NCBI RefSeq assembly: GCF_019890635.1
Contig: NZ_JAIOAB010000001.1
Location: forward strand, 62,001 to 126,000
Length of the DNA: 64,000 bases
Origin: Streptomyces sennicomposti
GTDB taxonomy: Bacteria; Actinomycetota; Actinomycetes; Streptomycetales; Streptomycetaceae
Direction: 5' to 3'
In this document: positions 9,247 to 17,740 of the stretch, piece by piece
Layout: the number at the start of each line of letters is the position of its first letter
Position numbering within the stretch: position 1 is the stretch's first letter
Position numbers and translations under genes: made by a program
The notes under the pieces: generated by a model
Told to the model about the DNA's origin: nothing
The model's database searches: none
What the model saw: the letters and a program-made list of their open reading frames with translations, nothing else

Positions 9247-9921
9247 CTACCGCTCGGGAATGTCCGAAAGGCGCAGGATCTCTTCCAGGTGCTCCCAGTC
9301 GATCTCGATGTCTTCCAGCCGGAAGCGGTGCGGGTACCGCAGCGCAATCCAGCTCGCACTCACGCCAGCCCACTCGGCGACACCCCACGCAGGAACGCCC
9401 GCCTCGAGCCAGCGGTCCAGACAGGAGTCACGCAGGCTGGAGACCTGCTCCCCCAAGCCCGCCTGCACCTCGTCCGGGCTCAACACCGCTTGGCGAGCGT
9501 GCCTCCACGCCCTCTTGTATTCGGAGGACGCCAACGGCCCACCCCGCTCGGCCGGGAACAGCAGGTCTTCAGCTTCCAAACCCGCCTCGTCTATCCAGCG
9601 CCTCAGCACACCCACGACGTCCGGGGAGACAGGAACCTTCCGGCGCTCATCAGCACGGACCAACACCTCCCCGAACTCCCCGTCCGGGAGCGTCACGTCC
9701 TGTGCCCGGACCGAGGCTGCTTCACCCGGCGAAAGGGCGGTGCCCGCCATAGAGGCGAGGAAAGGGAAAACGGCTCCCGAAGATTCCTCCTGGATCCACT
9801 CCAGAAGGGCGCGAACATGGTCCGCAGAGAGCAAGGACGATTCACCTATTGCCAGCTTCGACAAGCTACATGACTCCTCACACGAGACATCGGGACGCGT
9901 CGGCATCCCCTGGTCATTCAA
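9247..9921 (-). CDS. Integrase-derived protein lacking a catalytic arginine (probably inactive recombinase)
   Basis: This 224-residue protein aligns with the C-terminal catalytic domain of the 479-aa integrase at 15967-17406. Shared blocks include SEYKRAWRHARQAVLSPDE versus SVYRRIWAKARKAVLPEHE, and VAEWAG. Arg II (Arg164, SSLRDS) and a tyrosine (Tyr196, LRYPHR) are present. The position of Arg I is Ser64 (ALSPGEA versus GLRPEEA), and the His after Arg II is Asp. It has no N-terminal DNA-binding arm. It therefore cannot be a standard recombinase. It may be a directionality or regulatory derivative, or a decaying remnant of a second integrase. The frame is intact, which argues for some retained function. 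Confidence 0.6.
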   Translation of the reverse strand: MNDQGMPTRPDVSCEESCSLSKLAIGESSLLSADHVRALLEWIQEESSGAVFPFLASMAGTALSPGEAASVRAQDVTLPDGEFGEVLVRADERRKVPVSPDVVGVLRRWIDEAGLEAEDLLFPAERGGPLASSEYKRAWRHARQAVLSPDEVQAGLGEQVSSLRDSCLDRWLEAGVPAWGVAEWAGVSASWIALRYPHRFRLEDIEIDWEHLEEILRLSDIPER

Positions 9922-9936
9922 TGGTCTGGAGAAGCG

Positions 9937-9978
9937 CCGGTTTGGCCAACCGGCGATCGTCGGCTATGTTGCGCCCGC
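9937..9978. promoter_or_regulatory. Operator-like region, near-identical copy of 17699-17740
   Basis: Bases 9948-9978 are identical (31 bp) to 17710-17740, and the preceding 11 bases differ at only two positions. The copy at 17.7 kb covers the last codons of an XRE regulator gene plus the palindrome upstream of xis. Here the same regulator tail (Ala-Gly-Ala-Thr-stop on the minus strand) survives without the rest of the gene. It looks like an operator/promoter kept upstream of the 9247-9921 gene after loss of the regulator. Confidence 0.6.
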
Positions 9979-10155
9979 GACGCACCTCTCGCGGTCCCGA
10001 CTGATGCGCAGAAAGCAGGTCCTGCTTTCTCAAGACCGCTCTAGGTTTGCTTCCTTCGCCGAGTTAATCCAGTCCGTATGGGACTCAATGTGTCTGCTGT
10101 CGGCGAATCTGCCCGAACCCGCCCATACCTGCCCCTCGACGGCCAGGAAACGCGA

Positions 10156-10212
10156 GGATAGAGCAGGCGCCTTCTAAGCACTTGGCCGCAGGTTCGAGTC
10201 CTGCCGGGGGCG
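10156..10212 (+). other. attR: 3' part of tRNA-Arg(TCT), island junction
   Basis: The sequence runs from the end of a D arm (GGATAGAGC), through an anticodon stem-loop with loop CTTCTAA (anticodon TCT), to a T arm (GGTTCGAGTCC) and acceptor strand CCGGGGGCG. No 5' half with a matching D stem precedes it. A tRNA 3' half without its 5' half is what remains at the distal end after an element inserts into a tRNA gene. The complete tRNA should lie to the left of the window, so the island extends leftward from here. Confidence 0.75.
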
Positions 10213-10220
10213 CGCAGCGG

Positions 10221-10247
10221 GACCCCTCCTTTGGGAGGGGTCTTTTT
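10221..10247 (+). terminator. Intrinsic terminator of the original tRNA-Arg gene
   Basis: GACCCCTCC pairs with GGAGGGGTC around a short loop and is followed by five T residues. Its position nine bases after the tRNA 3' end shows it belonged to the tRNA transcription unit. Confidence 0.8.
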
Positions 10248-10768
10248 GCTGGTCAGGGGCGGTTTTCAGCCGGAGGTGGGGGTGCCGAAGGGAGAGCGTC
10301 GGATGGCTGAATCCGTCCGACTGAAACCGGTCAGAGGCGGGCTCTGGCGGCTACTTTTCCCGAAAACTTCCCGAAGTTTGGTCCTACCCGCAGCCATGCC
10401 TCAGTCCGACCGGCGGGCTCTCCTGTGCCGATCAGCCCCCGGCCGGACGGCCGTGAGCCACCCCTCCGCACCGGCCGGCAGGGTGGGGCGGGGCACGGGG
10501 TGGGGCGAGGCACGGGGTGGGGCGAGGCACGGGGTGGGGCGAGGCGACCGTAGAAGCGAAGATCACAACCAAGTCGTGCGGCACGCCGGCGCTGAAGCTG
10601 GCGCACCACAGGTACGGATCCCCGACGACAGGCTCGGCCCCACGCCTGCCAGCCGAGTCGGCCGGGCCGCGGATCGGCATCGCAGAGGGGCGGCGGCACC
10701 TCCTCCAGGGATCTACGGGGACAAGCCGATGGCAGGGCGTTACAGTCCGAGAGTAGGAGAGGGGCCTG
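10248..10768. other. Intergenic stretch without a supported gene
   Basis: Apart from the 17-bp tandem repeats described separately, no coding pattern, RNA gene or mobile-element end is recognisable here. The frames that are open are GC-skew artefacts. Confidence 0.5.
10492..10542. repeat. Three perfect 17-bp tandem repeats
   Basis: The unit GGCACGGGGTGGGGCGA occurs three times head to tail at 10492, 10509 and 10526, with a partial copy before. It is strongly purine-biased (G-rich) on the plus strand and lies between the tRNA junction and the next gene. Confidence 0.85.
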
Positions 10769-11104
10769 ATGGCGCTGAACAAGAAGGGTTCTCGGCGGAT
10801 CACAGTCGACGGGGCCGCCTACCGCTGGCGGATCCGCCGGAAGCCGTCCTCCACGCAGGGACTGTGCTGGACGCCTTTGGCCTACGCCGTCGAACTCGCC
10901 GACGACGACCGCCCGGGCAGGACGTTGGTTGTCACCACGGGCCAGCCGCACCCCAGTAACTGGCTGGGCCTTGAAGCGGAGCCCGTCAGGCCGGATCATG
11001 TTGCCGCCAGTATCAAAGAGGCACTGGCGCAGGGCTGGGAGCCTGCCGGGTCCGGCTCGCCCTTCCTGCTTGACCAGTCGGCGGCTTTCGTCCCGTCGCC
11101 TTGA
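10769..11104 (+). CDS. Conserved-looking small hypothetical protein
   Basis: This 111-residue protein begins MALNKKGSRRITVDGAAYRW and has alternating beta-like strands (RIRRKP, TPLAYAVELAD, RTLVVTTGQPHP), then a helical tail (VAASIKEALAQGWEP). The start has AGGAGAGG about ten bases upstream. No enzyme motif, signal peptide or membrane segment is visible. It resembles small Streptomyces hypotheticals with a VTPxxVxxxIxxALxxGWxP tail, but no function is known to me. Confidence 0.6.
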   Translation: MALNKKGSRRITVDGAAYRWRIRRKPSSTQGLCWTPLAYAVELADDDRPGRTLVVTTGQPHPSNWLGLEAEPVRPDHVAASIKEALAQGWEPAGSGSPFLLDQSAAFVPSP

Positions 11105-11121
11105 TCGTCAGACGGCCTGGG

Positions 11122-12648
11122 CTAGAGCCCGGAAACAGCTTGCCGGTGCGAGAGGGTGATTCGACGCTGGACCGTGTCGATGTCAAGGATCTTGACCAGT
11201 AGTGCGTCACCCACCTGGATGCCGAACTGAGGGTTTTCCAGGCGCTCGTCGGCCAGTTCGGAGTTGTGTACCAGCCCCTCGAAACCGTTCTCCACCTCTT
11301 CCATGCGTACGAAGACGCCGAACGGTATGAGTCTGGTGACGCGGCCGACGAGGGTCTGGCCGATCTGCACGGTCAGCAATGGCATCGGATCTTCGTACAG
11401 GGCCTTGAGGGACAGTGATACGCGTTCGCGGACGGGATCGACGTCGAGGATTTCGGCGTTGACCTCCTGACCGACGGAGACGACGTCGGACGGGTGGTCG
11501 AAGGGGCGCCATGACAGCTCGGGGATATTGATCATCGCTTCGAAGCCGCCGATGTCCACGAAGGTGACGCCGAAGTCGGCGATGTGGGTCACCGTGCCGG
11601 TGACGGTCTCGCCTCGGTGAAGGGTCTTGAGGAAGGCCCAGTTCCGGTCGCTCGGCGTCGGCTCGGTCTGCCAGCGGGCCCGTACCACTCCGTCGTCGTC
11701 AGGCATGACGGCGGTGAACAGAGGCGCACGTTCATCGGCATACACGGGCAGGAGCGCCGCAGCTTCGGCGTCGGACAGCCGGGCGGCCAGCTCCGCGAAC
11801 TCATCCTCGTCAGCGACAGCGCTGTGGATCCGGCCGCTCTTGTCCTGCCAGACACATTCGACGAGGCCCTCGGCGGGGAGGGTGCCGATGACTGCATCGA
11901 CGTCGGGGGGCAGGTCCGGCCATACGGCCAGCCGGGCGCGGGGAGCGATCCCGGCGCGAACCGTGTCGATGGAGTCGCGCGTGAGGCGGTGCCATCGCGA
12001 GGCGCCTTCGGCGTACGTCTCTTCCAGAAGCCCGGCGCGGCATGCGGCGACTGCCCAGCGCAGACCGGCCCAGAACTCGTCGTCGCCGGGCCTCTGGACA
12101 TCTGCGCCGTCGGTCTCCATCTCGTACGGAGAGGAGCCCAGGCGTTCCGGAAACAGCCCCAGCGCGCGGGTTCGGGCCAGCGCCTCCTCGCAGGGCCGGC
12201 TACTGCCGATGTAGAGGTACTGGTCCCATCCCACATGGACCGCGAACGCGCCTTCTGCCTCCAGCCGGCACCAGGCGCCGTTGTCACGCAACATGGCACG
12301 CACCAGCTCCAGCGCGATGTCGAGCGGCACCTCTGCCCCGTCGTGAAAACCGGTCGGACCGGCAGGGAAGAACCCGGCCAACCCAAAGCCGTCCACCGGC
12401 GGCTCCGAACCGAAGTGCGCGAAGGACGGGACCTGCGGTTCACGTACGGCCAGGTGCTCGACGCCGGTGTCCTCGGCGAAGGCCGCGACCGCCTGAAGAT
12501 AAGACGCCTCGACCTCGCCGTGATCGCTGACCGTGTCCTCACTGCCGGTGTAATACCCGTGTTCGTCACGGTCGGCGGGGTCGTACTTGGTCACGCGGTA
12601 GACGTAGGGGAGCTGCACCGTCCCATCATCCAGCACGCTGCCTGCCAC
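11122..12648 (-). CDS. Protein with two C-terminal S1 RNA-binding domains
   Basis: This 508-residue cytoplasmic protein has two S1 repeats in its last 170 residues: GETVTGTVTHIADFGVTFVD..., ending VSLSLKAL, and GQTLVGRVTRLIPFGVFVRM..., ending RRITLSHR. Each has the typical GxV..I..FGVFV...G..GLVH pattern. The first 330 residues contain no recognised domain. They read as mixed alpha/beta sequence with many acidic residues (YDPADRDEHGYY, FDIALELVRAML). It is probably an RNA-binding regulator or translation-associated factor rather than ribosomal protein S1 itself, which has four or more repeats. The neighbour at 12761 is divergent. The GTG start at 12648 is the longest plausible one. Confidence 0.7.
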   Translation of the reverse strand: MAGSVLDDGTVQLPYVYRVTKYDPADRDEHGYYTGSEDTVSDHGEVEASYLQAVAAFAEDTGVEHLAVREPQVPSFAHFGSEPPVDGFGLAGFFPAGPTGFHDGAEVPLDIALELVRAMLRDNGAWCRLEAEGAFAVHVGWDQYLYIGSSRPCEEALARTRALGLFPERLGSSPYEMETDGADVQRPGDDEFWAGLRWAVAACRAGLLEETYAEGASRWHRLTRDSIDTVRAGIAPRARLAVWPDLPPDVDAVIGTLPAEGLVECVWQDKSGRIHSAVADEDEFAELAARLSDAEAAALLPVYADERAPLFTAVMPDDDGVVRARWQTEPTPSDRNWAFLKTLHRGETVTGTVTHIADFGVTFVDIGGFEAMINIPELSWRPFDHPSDVVSVGQEVNAEILDVDPVRERVSLSLKALYEDPMPLLTVQIGQTLVGRVTRLIPFGVFVRMEEVENGFEGLVHNSELADERLENPQFGIQVGDALLVKILDIDTVQRRITLSHRQAVSGL

Positions 12649-12760
12649 CCCGCGAGAAAGGGTTGTCTGGAGCGTTCACGCCGGGATCGTCGCACGTCGG
12701 ATGCCGGTGTCCACAGGCATATCCGTTGACGGAGGCGATCGGCACCGCCAGGGTCGGTGC

Positions 12761-13585
12761 ATGGATTCCGCTCCCGCGTCGCGCGGTCACACAGCAGCCT
12801 GGTCGAAGCTACTGGAGACCTACCGTCCTCGGCCCGCTGATGAGCAGCAGGGTCCGCCGTCCCTGGGGCGCCTGATCGAGGCGGCCGGCCGCAACACCAC
12901 GCTCGGTGCGATGTACCCCTGGGTGTCGATGCAGCAGCTGAGCGTGTCCACTGAGGACAAGTGGGAGGAGTGGGGGCACGCCTCACTTCCAGCGATGTTC
13001 GCCCGGCCCGACGGGTACGAGGTAGTGGGCCACGACCGGCGGGGAGAGATCGTCCGGCTGACGACGCGCGACCCGGCAAAGGCCGCCGCGTTCGCAGCGG
13101 GCCTGGTGCGCACCGACGACGTCGTCAGGCCGGTGGGGCCACACACCTGGTCACCCGAGGTGGAGCAAGTCCTGCGGGAGGCGGGCTGGCATGCCGGACG
13201 GGCTGTCGATACGGCGGGGTGGAAACGGCGATTGGAACAGAACGGCTTCCGCTCTCATGCCGCTGCCGAGGACTTCCTGCGCGAGTTCGGAGGACTGGCG
13301 GTCGGGCATGGTGGCGTCGGCATCACCCGCGCCCGGGAACCCGTCGATCTGGACCCGCTCCTGGCGCTGGGCGAGGCCGACCGCTTCGACGAGTGGGGCG
13401 AGGAGATCGGCCACCGCCTCTTCCCGGTCGGCGAACTCGCCGGTGGTCACGCGTTTCTCGGCCTGGACGAGGACGGTGAACTGTACGTCGTCGACGACTG
13501 GCTGGCGCGATTCGGCCGTATGCCCGAGGCCATGGAGAACCTCGTTCTCGGCGTCATGCCCGTGCGCATGCCGGAACCCGAGTAG
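12761..13585 (+). CDS. SUKH-3 family immunity-like protein
   Basis: This is a 274-residue protein. Its C-terminal half has the SUKH-3 pattern: WSPEVEQVLREAGWHAGR, then a segment with LEQNGFRSHAAAEDFLREFGG, LFPVGELAGGHAFLGLDEDG, and ELYVVDDWLARFG. SUKH proteins commonly neutralise secreted or contact-dependent nuclease toxins. The first 110 residues form an extra domain (LRLIEAAG-like helix, WVSMQQLSVS, GYEVVGHDRRGEIVRL). No cognate toxin gene is visible nearby, so this may be an orphan immunity gene. ATG 12761 is chosen because upstream residues from 12701 are low in coding character; no strong ribosome-binding site decides it. Confidence 0.7.
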   Translation: MDSAPASRGHTAAWSKLLETYRPRPADEQQGPPSLGRLIEAAGRNTTLGAMYPWVSMQQLSVSTEDKWEEWGHASLPAMFARPDGYEVVGHDRRGEIVRLTTRDPAKAAAFAAGLVRTDDVVRPVGPHTWSPEVEQVLREAGWHAGRAVDTAGWKRRLEQNGFRSHAAAEDFLREFGGLAVGHGGVGITRAREPVDLDPLLALGEADRFDEWGEEIGHRLFPVGELAGGHAFLGLDEDGELYVVDDWLARFGRMPEAMENLVLGVMPVRMPEPE

Positions 13586-13640
13586 GCCGGGGCGCAGGAG
13601 AACGTCCTGAGCCGTCGGCACAACGCTCGTGGTCGTCCGC

Positions 13641-15797
13641 TCAGGACGCCGCGGTATCCCTGAACATGGTGAGGAGCGCCCGGGCGCGGTCCCGGAAGGC
13701 TTCGTCCTGGCGGATGATGCGATTCTCGACGCCCGAGCGGACCACCCGGGCGTCGCCGTCGGCGAGGACCGCGAGCCGGCGCAGGTGGTCGTCGGTCAGG
13801 GCGGCGCCTCCGAGGGCTTCCAAGGCGTCGCAGGCCCCTGCCGGATCGGCGTCCGACTCGGCGGACGCCAGGGCGGCCGAGGCGAGCGCGGCGTGGTCCA
13901 GAGCGGCAGGGTCCGCCACGGCGACGAGGGCCAGCGCCGCGGCCGGCGCCTGTACCGGGTCGTCCAGGGCCGCCTCCAGCCTGGCGGTGAGCGGACGACC
14001 GGCCGGGCCGAGGAACGCGGTCGCCCGGGCGGCCCGCGCCACCAACCAGCGGGTCCACTGGCTCTGCGCGGCGCGGTCGAAGACCGACGCAAGGACGGCG
14101 ACGACAGGTTCCGGGTCCCCCGTGACACGCCACAGGGCTTCGGCGAGGGCCGTGTCCGTGTCCAGCGCGGGCGTGGTGCCCTTGTCCGGGTCGCTGAGCG
14201 CCCCACGCAGGAGTGGCGCCAGAGCCGCTCCTCGGGAACCGAGTACGGCAGCGGTCCTGGCGGCGTCGCGCAGGTCGCGGCCACCCCGGCCGAGTTCCTG
14301 TTCGAGACATCGCAGCAGCGGTTCGGAATCGTCCGTGAGGTCGTACAGGGCCTTCGCCGCCGGGAGGACGTCCCGTTGGGCTGCCGCCCGCAGCGCGGTG
14401 ACGGCCATGTCGCGATCCGCTGGAGCGCAGTCTGCCGCGACGGAGGCAAGGGCACGTGTGGCCTGGCCGGGAATATGGGGGACCGCTGCGCACAGCTCGG
14501 GCAGCGCGGCCGCAGCCTCGGCACCCCACCCGGCCAACAGACTGGTCAGCTGCCATGGTTCGTTGCCGCTGAGCGCCGCGGGCCGGGAGAGGCGAGAGCG
14601 AACGGCATCGAGGAGTTCCCTGTCGAACGGGAAGGCCGCGCTTTCCGCGTCCCACGGTCCGGTCGCCGCGTCGAGGGCGCGCGGGCGGCGCCCGAGGCCG
14701 GCGGCGAGGAGCGGGGCAGCCTGCTCGGGTGCGACGAGCACGAGTGCGGCCAGAGCACGGTCGGCGTGCTCGTCCTCCCGATCCAGGTTCCGTCCGGCGA
14801 GAGGGGCGAGCACGTCCGCAGCGGGTTCGGCAGCTTGGGCCAGCCGCCCCAAGAGAGACGCCATGTCCACCACGGCCTTGTCGTCGACAGCCGCCGCACG
14901 CAGGCTCTCCACCAACTGCTGCGGGGCACTGCGCGAGAGCATGCAGGCGCGGTCGGCTGCCCAGGCGCCTTCGGCCCGGACCTCGGCCCGACTGTCGCGC
15001 AGGGCCGCGTCGACCAGGGCGAACGCCGCCTCCCGCGCCGGTCCGTGATCCCGGCCCAGGAGGGTCTCGACGACGGCGGCCAGCGGCTCGCCGCGTTCGA
15101 GGTCGAAGTCGGAACGCAAGGAGTCGGCAGGCAGGAGCGACAGCATCGTCGCGTGCAGGGACTCGTTCCACGGAGCGCCCGCGTCGAGGCAGGCGAAGAG
15201 GGCGGCCAGCCGCACCACGGCGGGCTGGGACGGGTCCAGGACGGAAACCGCCTCAGCTGCTCCCCACTGCGGGTCGAGCCGAGCGGTCCCGGCCAGGACC
15301 TCGGCCCGGACGGCGGGCTCGGTCTCCTCCGCCCAGCAGGAACGCAGCGCGGGCAGCACAGTGTCGGGGACACGGGTGTTCGAGACCGCCCAGGCGGCGG
15401 TCCGCCGGACGTCCGGCTCGGCATCGGCCAGCAGCGGCAGAAGCAGCACCAACTGCTCGGCCACGGCCGCCCGCACCCCGCCCGGCGCCACCTCGTACTC
15501 GTCCTCGCTCTCGGCCATGCCACCGAGCAACCCGAGGACGTCAGCCGTACGGTGGCCGGCCGCCGCGATCCTGGCGAGGAACGGCACCGCTTCCGCGCTG
15601 GCCGCGTAGACCGTCCCCTGATGCAGCACGCTCCCGTACAGCTCCGACAGTGCTTCGTCCGCCGCAGCCACGTCCGTACCGGTCAGAGCGCGAAGCAAGT
15701 CGGGAACGTCTTCCGCGCTGCCGTACGCGTGGGAGGAGGCGGCCCAGGGCACAGCGTCCAGGCCGTCGAGCGGGTGTGCGAGATCCATGCGGGGCAT
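13641..15797 (-). CDS. HEAT-repeat protein
   Basis: This 718-residue protein is made almost wholly of Ala/Leu-rich helical pairs of about 35-45 residues. Examples are ADAEPDVRRTAAWAVSNT, ETEPAVRAEVLAGTA and DSRAEVRAEGAWAADRA, the signature of HEAT/armadillo solenoids. Such proteins act as scaffolds for protein or nucleic-acid binding, and no catalytic motif is visible. Two adjacent start codons fit: ATG 15797 (MPRMDLAHPL) and ATG 15788. The frame is open to 15920 but that extension looks non-coding. The gene lies between the SUKH-3 gene and the second integrase and is probably cargo or flanking chromosome. Confidence 0.65.
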   Translation of the reverse strand: MPRMDLAHPLDGLDAVPWAASSHAYGSAEDVPDLLRALTGTDVAAADEALSELYGSVLHQGTVYAASAEAVPFLARIAAAGHRTADVLGLLGGMAESEDEYEVAPGGVRAAVAEQLVLLLPLLADAEPDVRRTAAWAVSNTRVPDTVLPALRSCWAEETEPAVRAEVLAGTARLDPQWGAAEAVSVLDPSQPAVVRLAALFACLDAGAPWNESLHATMLSLLPADSLRSDFDLERGEPLAAVVETLLGRDHGPAREAAFALVDAALRDSRAEVRAEGAWAADRACMLSRSAPQQLVESLRAAAVDDKAVVDMASLLGRLAQAAEPAADVLAPLAGRNLDREDEHADRALAALVLVAPEQAAPLLAAGLGRRPRALDAATGPWDAESAAFPFDRELLDAVRSRLSRPAALSGNEPWQLTSLLAGWGAEAAAALPELCAAVPHIPGQATRALASVAADCAPADRDMAVTALRAAAQRDVLPAAKALYDLTDDSEPLLRCLEQELGRGGRDLRDAARTAAVLGSRGAALAPLLRGALSDPDKGTTPALDTDTALAEALWRVTGDPEPVVAVLASVFDRAAQSQWTRWLVARAARATAFLGPAGRPLTARLEAALDDPVQAPAAALALVAVADPAALDHAALASAALASAESDADPAGACDALEALGGAALTDDHLRRLAVLADGDARVVRSGVENRIIRQDEAFRDRARALLTMFRDTAAS

Positions 15798-15966
15798 GGT
15801 GCCATCCGCCCCTGACAGAGACTCTCCGCAGCCAGCAGCACGGCTCATCGGGCGCCCTTCCAGCTGGTTGAAGTAACCGGCCGTGTTACGCGACGGCACA
15901 TCAGACAGAACGGCCTTCAAGGCGCGGCGCCGTCGGCAACACGCGAAATTATCGTGCCGTCAGACG

Positions 15967-17406
15967 TCACCTTGCCCGCGCACCTCTCGTCGAAGAGACT
16001 GCGGCACGGGTAGGCCCGATACTCGAAGGCAACCGCGGACCGGGCAGCGCCTGGGGGCCTTCGATGCGCTGCTGAAGTTCGGCAATCTGGCCGGCGATGC
16101 AGCGGGCGTAGGTGGAGAGCAGGACGGGGACGCTGTTGCCGGCCCATTCGGCGACCTGGGCGGGTGGGATGCCGTTGTTGAGCCAGGTCGTCAGGCAGGT
16201 GTGCCGGAGGTCGTATACGCGCTTCCCGACAGGCGACTTGAACTCGTGCTCGGGCAGGACGGCCTTGCGGGCCTTGGCCCAGATCCGTCGGTAGACGGAG
16301 CCTGCCAGGAGGCCGCCCTTCTCACCGGAGAAGAGCAGGTCGCCGGGCTTGAGCTGATCGCGGGCGATCAGGTCCCGAAGGCTCGCGACCAGTTCGGGGT
16401 GAAGGGGGACGGTACGGGTGTCGCCGGATGCCCGGCCCTTAAGGTCTCGGGTCTCGTGGACCTCGCCGTCGTCGGTCCAGTGGCTGCCGACCTCAGGCTC
16501 CGCCGTGTGGACACGGAGCTCGCCCCAGCCGGTAGCCGGGAGGATGGCGTCCTCAACTCGCAGGGCGACCGCTTCCTCGGGGCGTAGGCCGGCGTAGTAC
16601 AGGGTCGCGAAGAACACGGTGAGCCGGTGGCCGGTGCGAGGACGCGCGGCGATCCAAAGGAGCAGGGCAGCCACCTGGTGGGGGTTGAGGAGGGACCGCT
16701 TGTCGACCGCGCTGGAGGTCTTCGGGGCGGTGTTGTCCTCCTTCCCCTTGGGCATGGGGTTGACTCGGAGGACGTTCTGGCGGACTGCGTGGCGCAGGGC
16801 CACGTTGAGGATGCGGCGGTAGCGCGTGGCGGAGCTGGCGGCGGCCGGCGTGCCGTCGAGGACGGTGTCGAGCGCGTGGAGGACGGCGTCGACGTGCTTG
16901 GTGTCCTCCCAGACGCTCATCGGTAGCGAGTTGCGCCGGATCCAGGACAGGATCGCCCGGTACTCGGAGGGGGCCTCCTCCCGGCGGTTCTTGTTGAAGG
17001 CGTACTCGCGCAGCGCCTTGCGGATGTCGACGCCCTCGTACTGGACGGGTTCGGCCCGGAGGAGGGCGAGCGTGGCCTTAGTCAGGGCCTTGGCGGTGCT
17101 GATGCGGTTGTTCGCCGAGATGCGGGACCACTTCATGTCGACGTACTGGAGGGCGAAGTCGTACCAGGTGATCTCGGTGGACGGCGCGGCGTGGGAGGCA
17201 GGACGGCCGGTGTCCAGGTCGAAGGGCTCGCCATTGTTGGCGGCGACGAGCAGGGTGGCGCGGAAGGATTCGGCGAGCGCGCTCTTCTTGAACGTCTCAC
17301 CGTGCCGCCGGCCGTCGACCGACCAGCGCACGGTGTACGTGGTGCCGCGCTTCCCCTCGTAGACCTCCGTCTTGTAGAAGCGGACCTTGTAGGACCGGTT
17401 GGTCAC
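15967..17406 (-). CDS. int: Tyrosine integrase of the second integrative element
   Basis: This 479-residue recombinase has a long N-terminal DNA-binding region (FYKTEVYEGKRGTTYTVRWS) and a C-terminal catalytic domain. Visible active-site residues are Arg in AGLRPEEA, Arg-His in VYDLRHTC, and Tyr in LLSTYARC. The residue three before Arg II is Tyr instead of the usual His, a variation tolerated in some families. GTG 17406 overlaps the stop of the excisionase gene (GTGA), so the two are co-translated. The attachment site should lie just beyond its stop near 15.9 kb. I see no tRNA sequence there. Confidence 0.88.
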   Translation of the reverse strand: MTNRSYKVRFYKTEVYEGKRGTTYTVRWSVDGRRHGETFKKSALAESFRATLLVAANNGEPFDLDTGRPASHAAPSTEITWYDFALQYVDMKWSRISANNRISTAKALTKATLALLRAEPVQYEGVDIRKALREYAFNKNRREEAPSEYRAILSWIRRNSLPMSVWEDTKHVDAVLHALDTVLDGTPAAASSATRYRRILNVALRHAVRQNVLRVNPMPKGKEDNTAPKTSSAVDKRSLLNPHQVAALLLWIAARPRTGHRLTVFFATLYYAGLRPEEAVALRVEDAILPATGWGELRVHTAEPEVGSHWTDDGEVHETRDLKGRASGDTRTVPLHPELVASLRDLIARDQLKPGDLLFSGEKGGLLAGSVYRRIWAKARKAVLPEHEFKSPVGKRVYDLRHTCLTTWLNNGIPPAQVAEWAGNSVPVLLSTYARCIAGQIAELQQRIEGPQALPGPRLPSSIGPTRAAVSSTRGARAR

Positions 17407-17639
17407 GCAGCGGCCTCGCAGTCGGAGAGCCAGTTCTCCAGGTCGCTGCGGCGGATGCGCAGGCTGCCGTTCGGAAGTTTCACGCACTGGGGCGCGCGCC
17501 CTTTCTGGCGCCAGTCGTAGAAGGTCGACCGGGAAATCCGCAGCTCTTCACAGAGCTCGTCGACGGTGAGCTTTTCTTCGGAACGGCGGGTGGCGGATAT
17601 CGGGGGTCGGCGCAAGGTTTCTCTCTCGGGAATGGACAT
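17403..17639 (-). CDS. xis: Excisionase-type helix-turn-helix protein
   Basis: This 78-residue protein has the HTH EKLTVDELCEELRISRSTFY, then DWRQKGRAPQCVKLPNGSLRI and RRSDLENWL, the classic layout of actinobacterial excisionases (HTH_17). ATG 17639 is preferred over an upstream methionine because the 18 extra residues are poorly coding. It sits directly upstream of, and overlaps, the integrase gene. A perfect palindrome 60 bases upstream of its start is a likely operator. Confidence 0.8.
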   Translation of the reverse strand: MSIPERETLRRPPISATRRSEEKLTVDELCEELRISRSTFYDWRQKGRAPQCVKLPNGSLRIRRSDLENWLSDCEAAA

Positions 17640-17698
17640 GGCTCTGGCAGGGTCCGGCACGATGGGCGTTCCGGGACCCACAATCATCCGCAAAATTC

Positions 17699-17740
17699 CC
17701 GGTTAGGCTAACCGGCGATCGTCGGCTATGTTGCGCCCGC
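17699..17740. promoter_or_regulatory. Palindromic operator upstream of xis-int
   Basis: CCGGTTAGGCTAACCGG at 17699-17715 is a perfect 17-bp palindrome. It is followed immediately by a second, imperfect dyad (CCGGCGATCGTCGG). It lies between the XRE regulator's last codons and the excisionase start, as expected for a repressor site controlling excision. Nearly the same sequence recurs at 9937-9978. Confidence 0.65.

Noticed and set aside
10130-10212. A complete tRNA-Arg gene, using GCCCCTC near 10131 as the 5' acceptor strand
   Set aside because: The acceptor could pair loosely, but the 18 bases between it and GGATAGAGC cannot form a D stem, so only the 3' part is a real tRNA sequence.
13629-15815. 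A long plus-strand frame opposite the HEAT-repeat gene
   Set aside because: Its composition is that of an antisense shadow and it has no domain; the minus strand has clear helical repeats.
15920-15966. Attachment site of the second integrase
   Set aside because: A site is expected here, but I found no tRNA sequence and no matching repeat elsewhere in the window.
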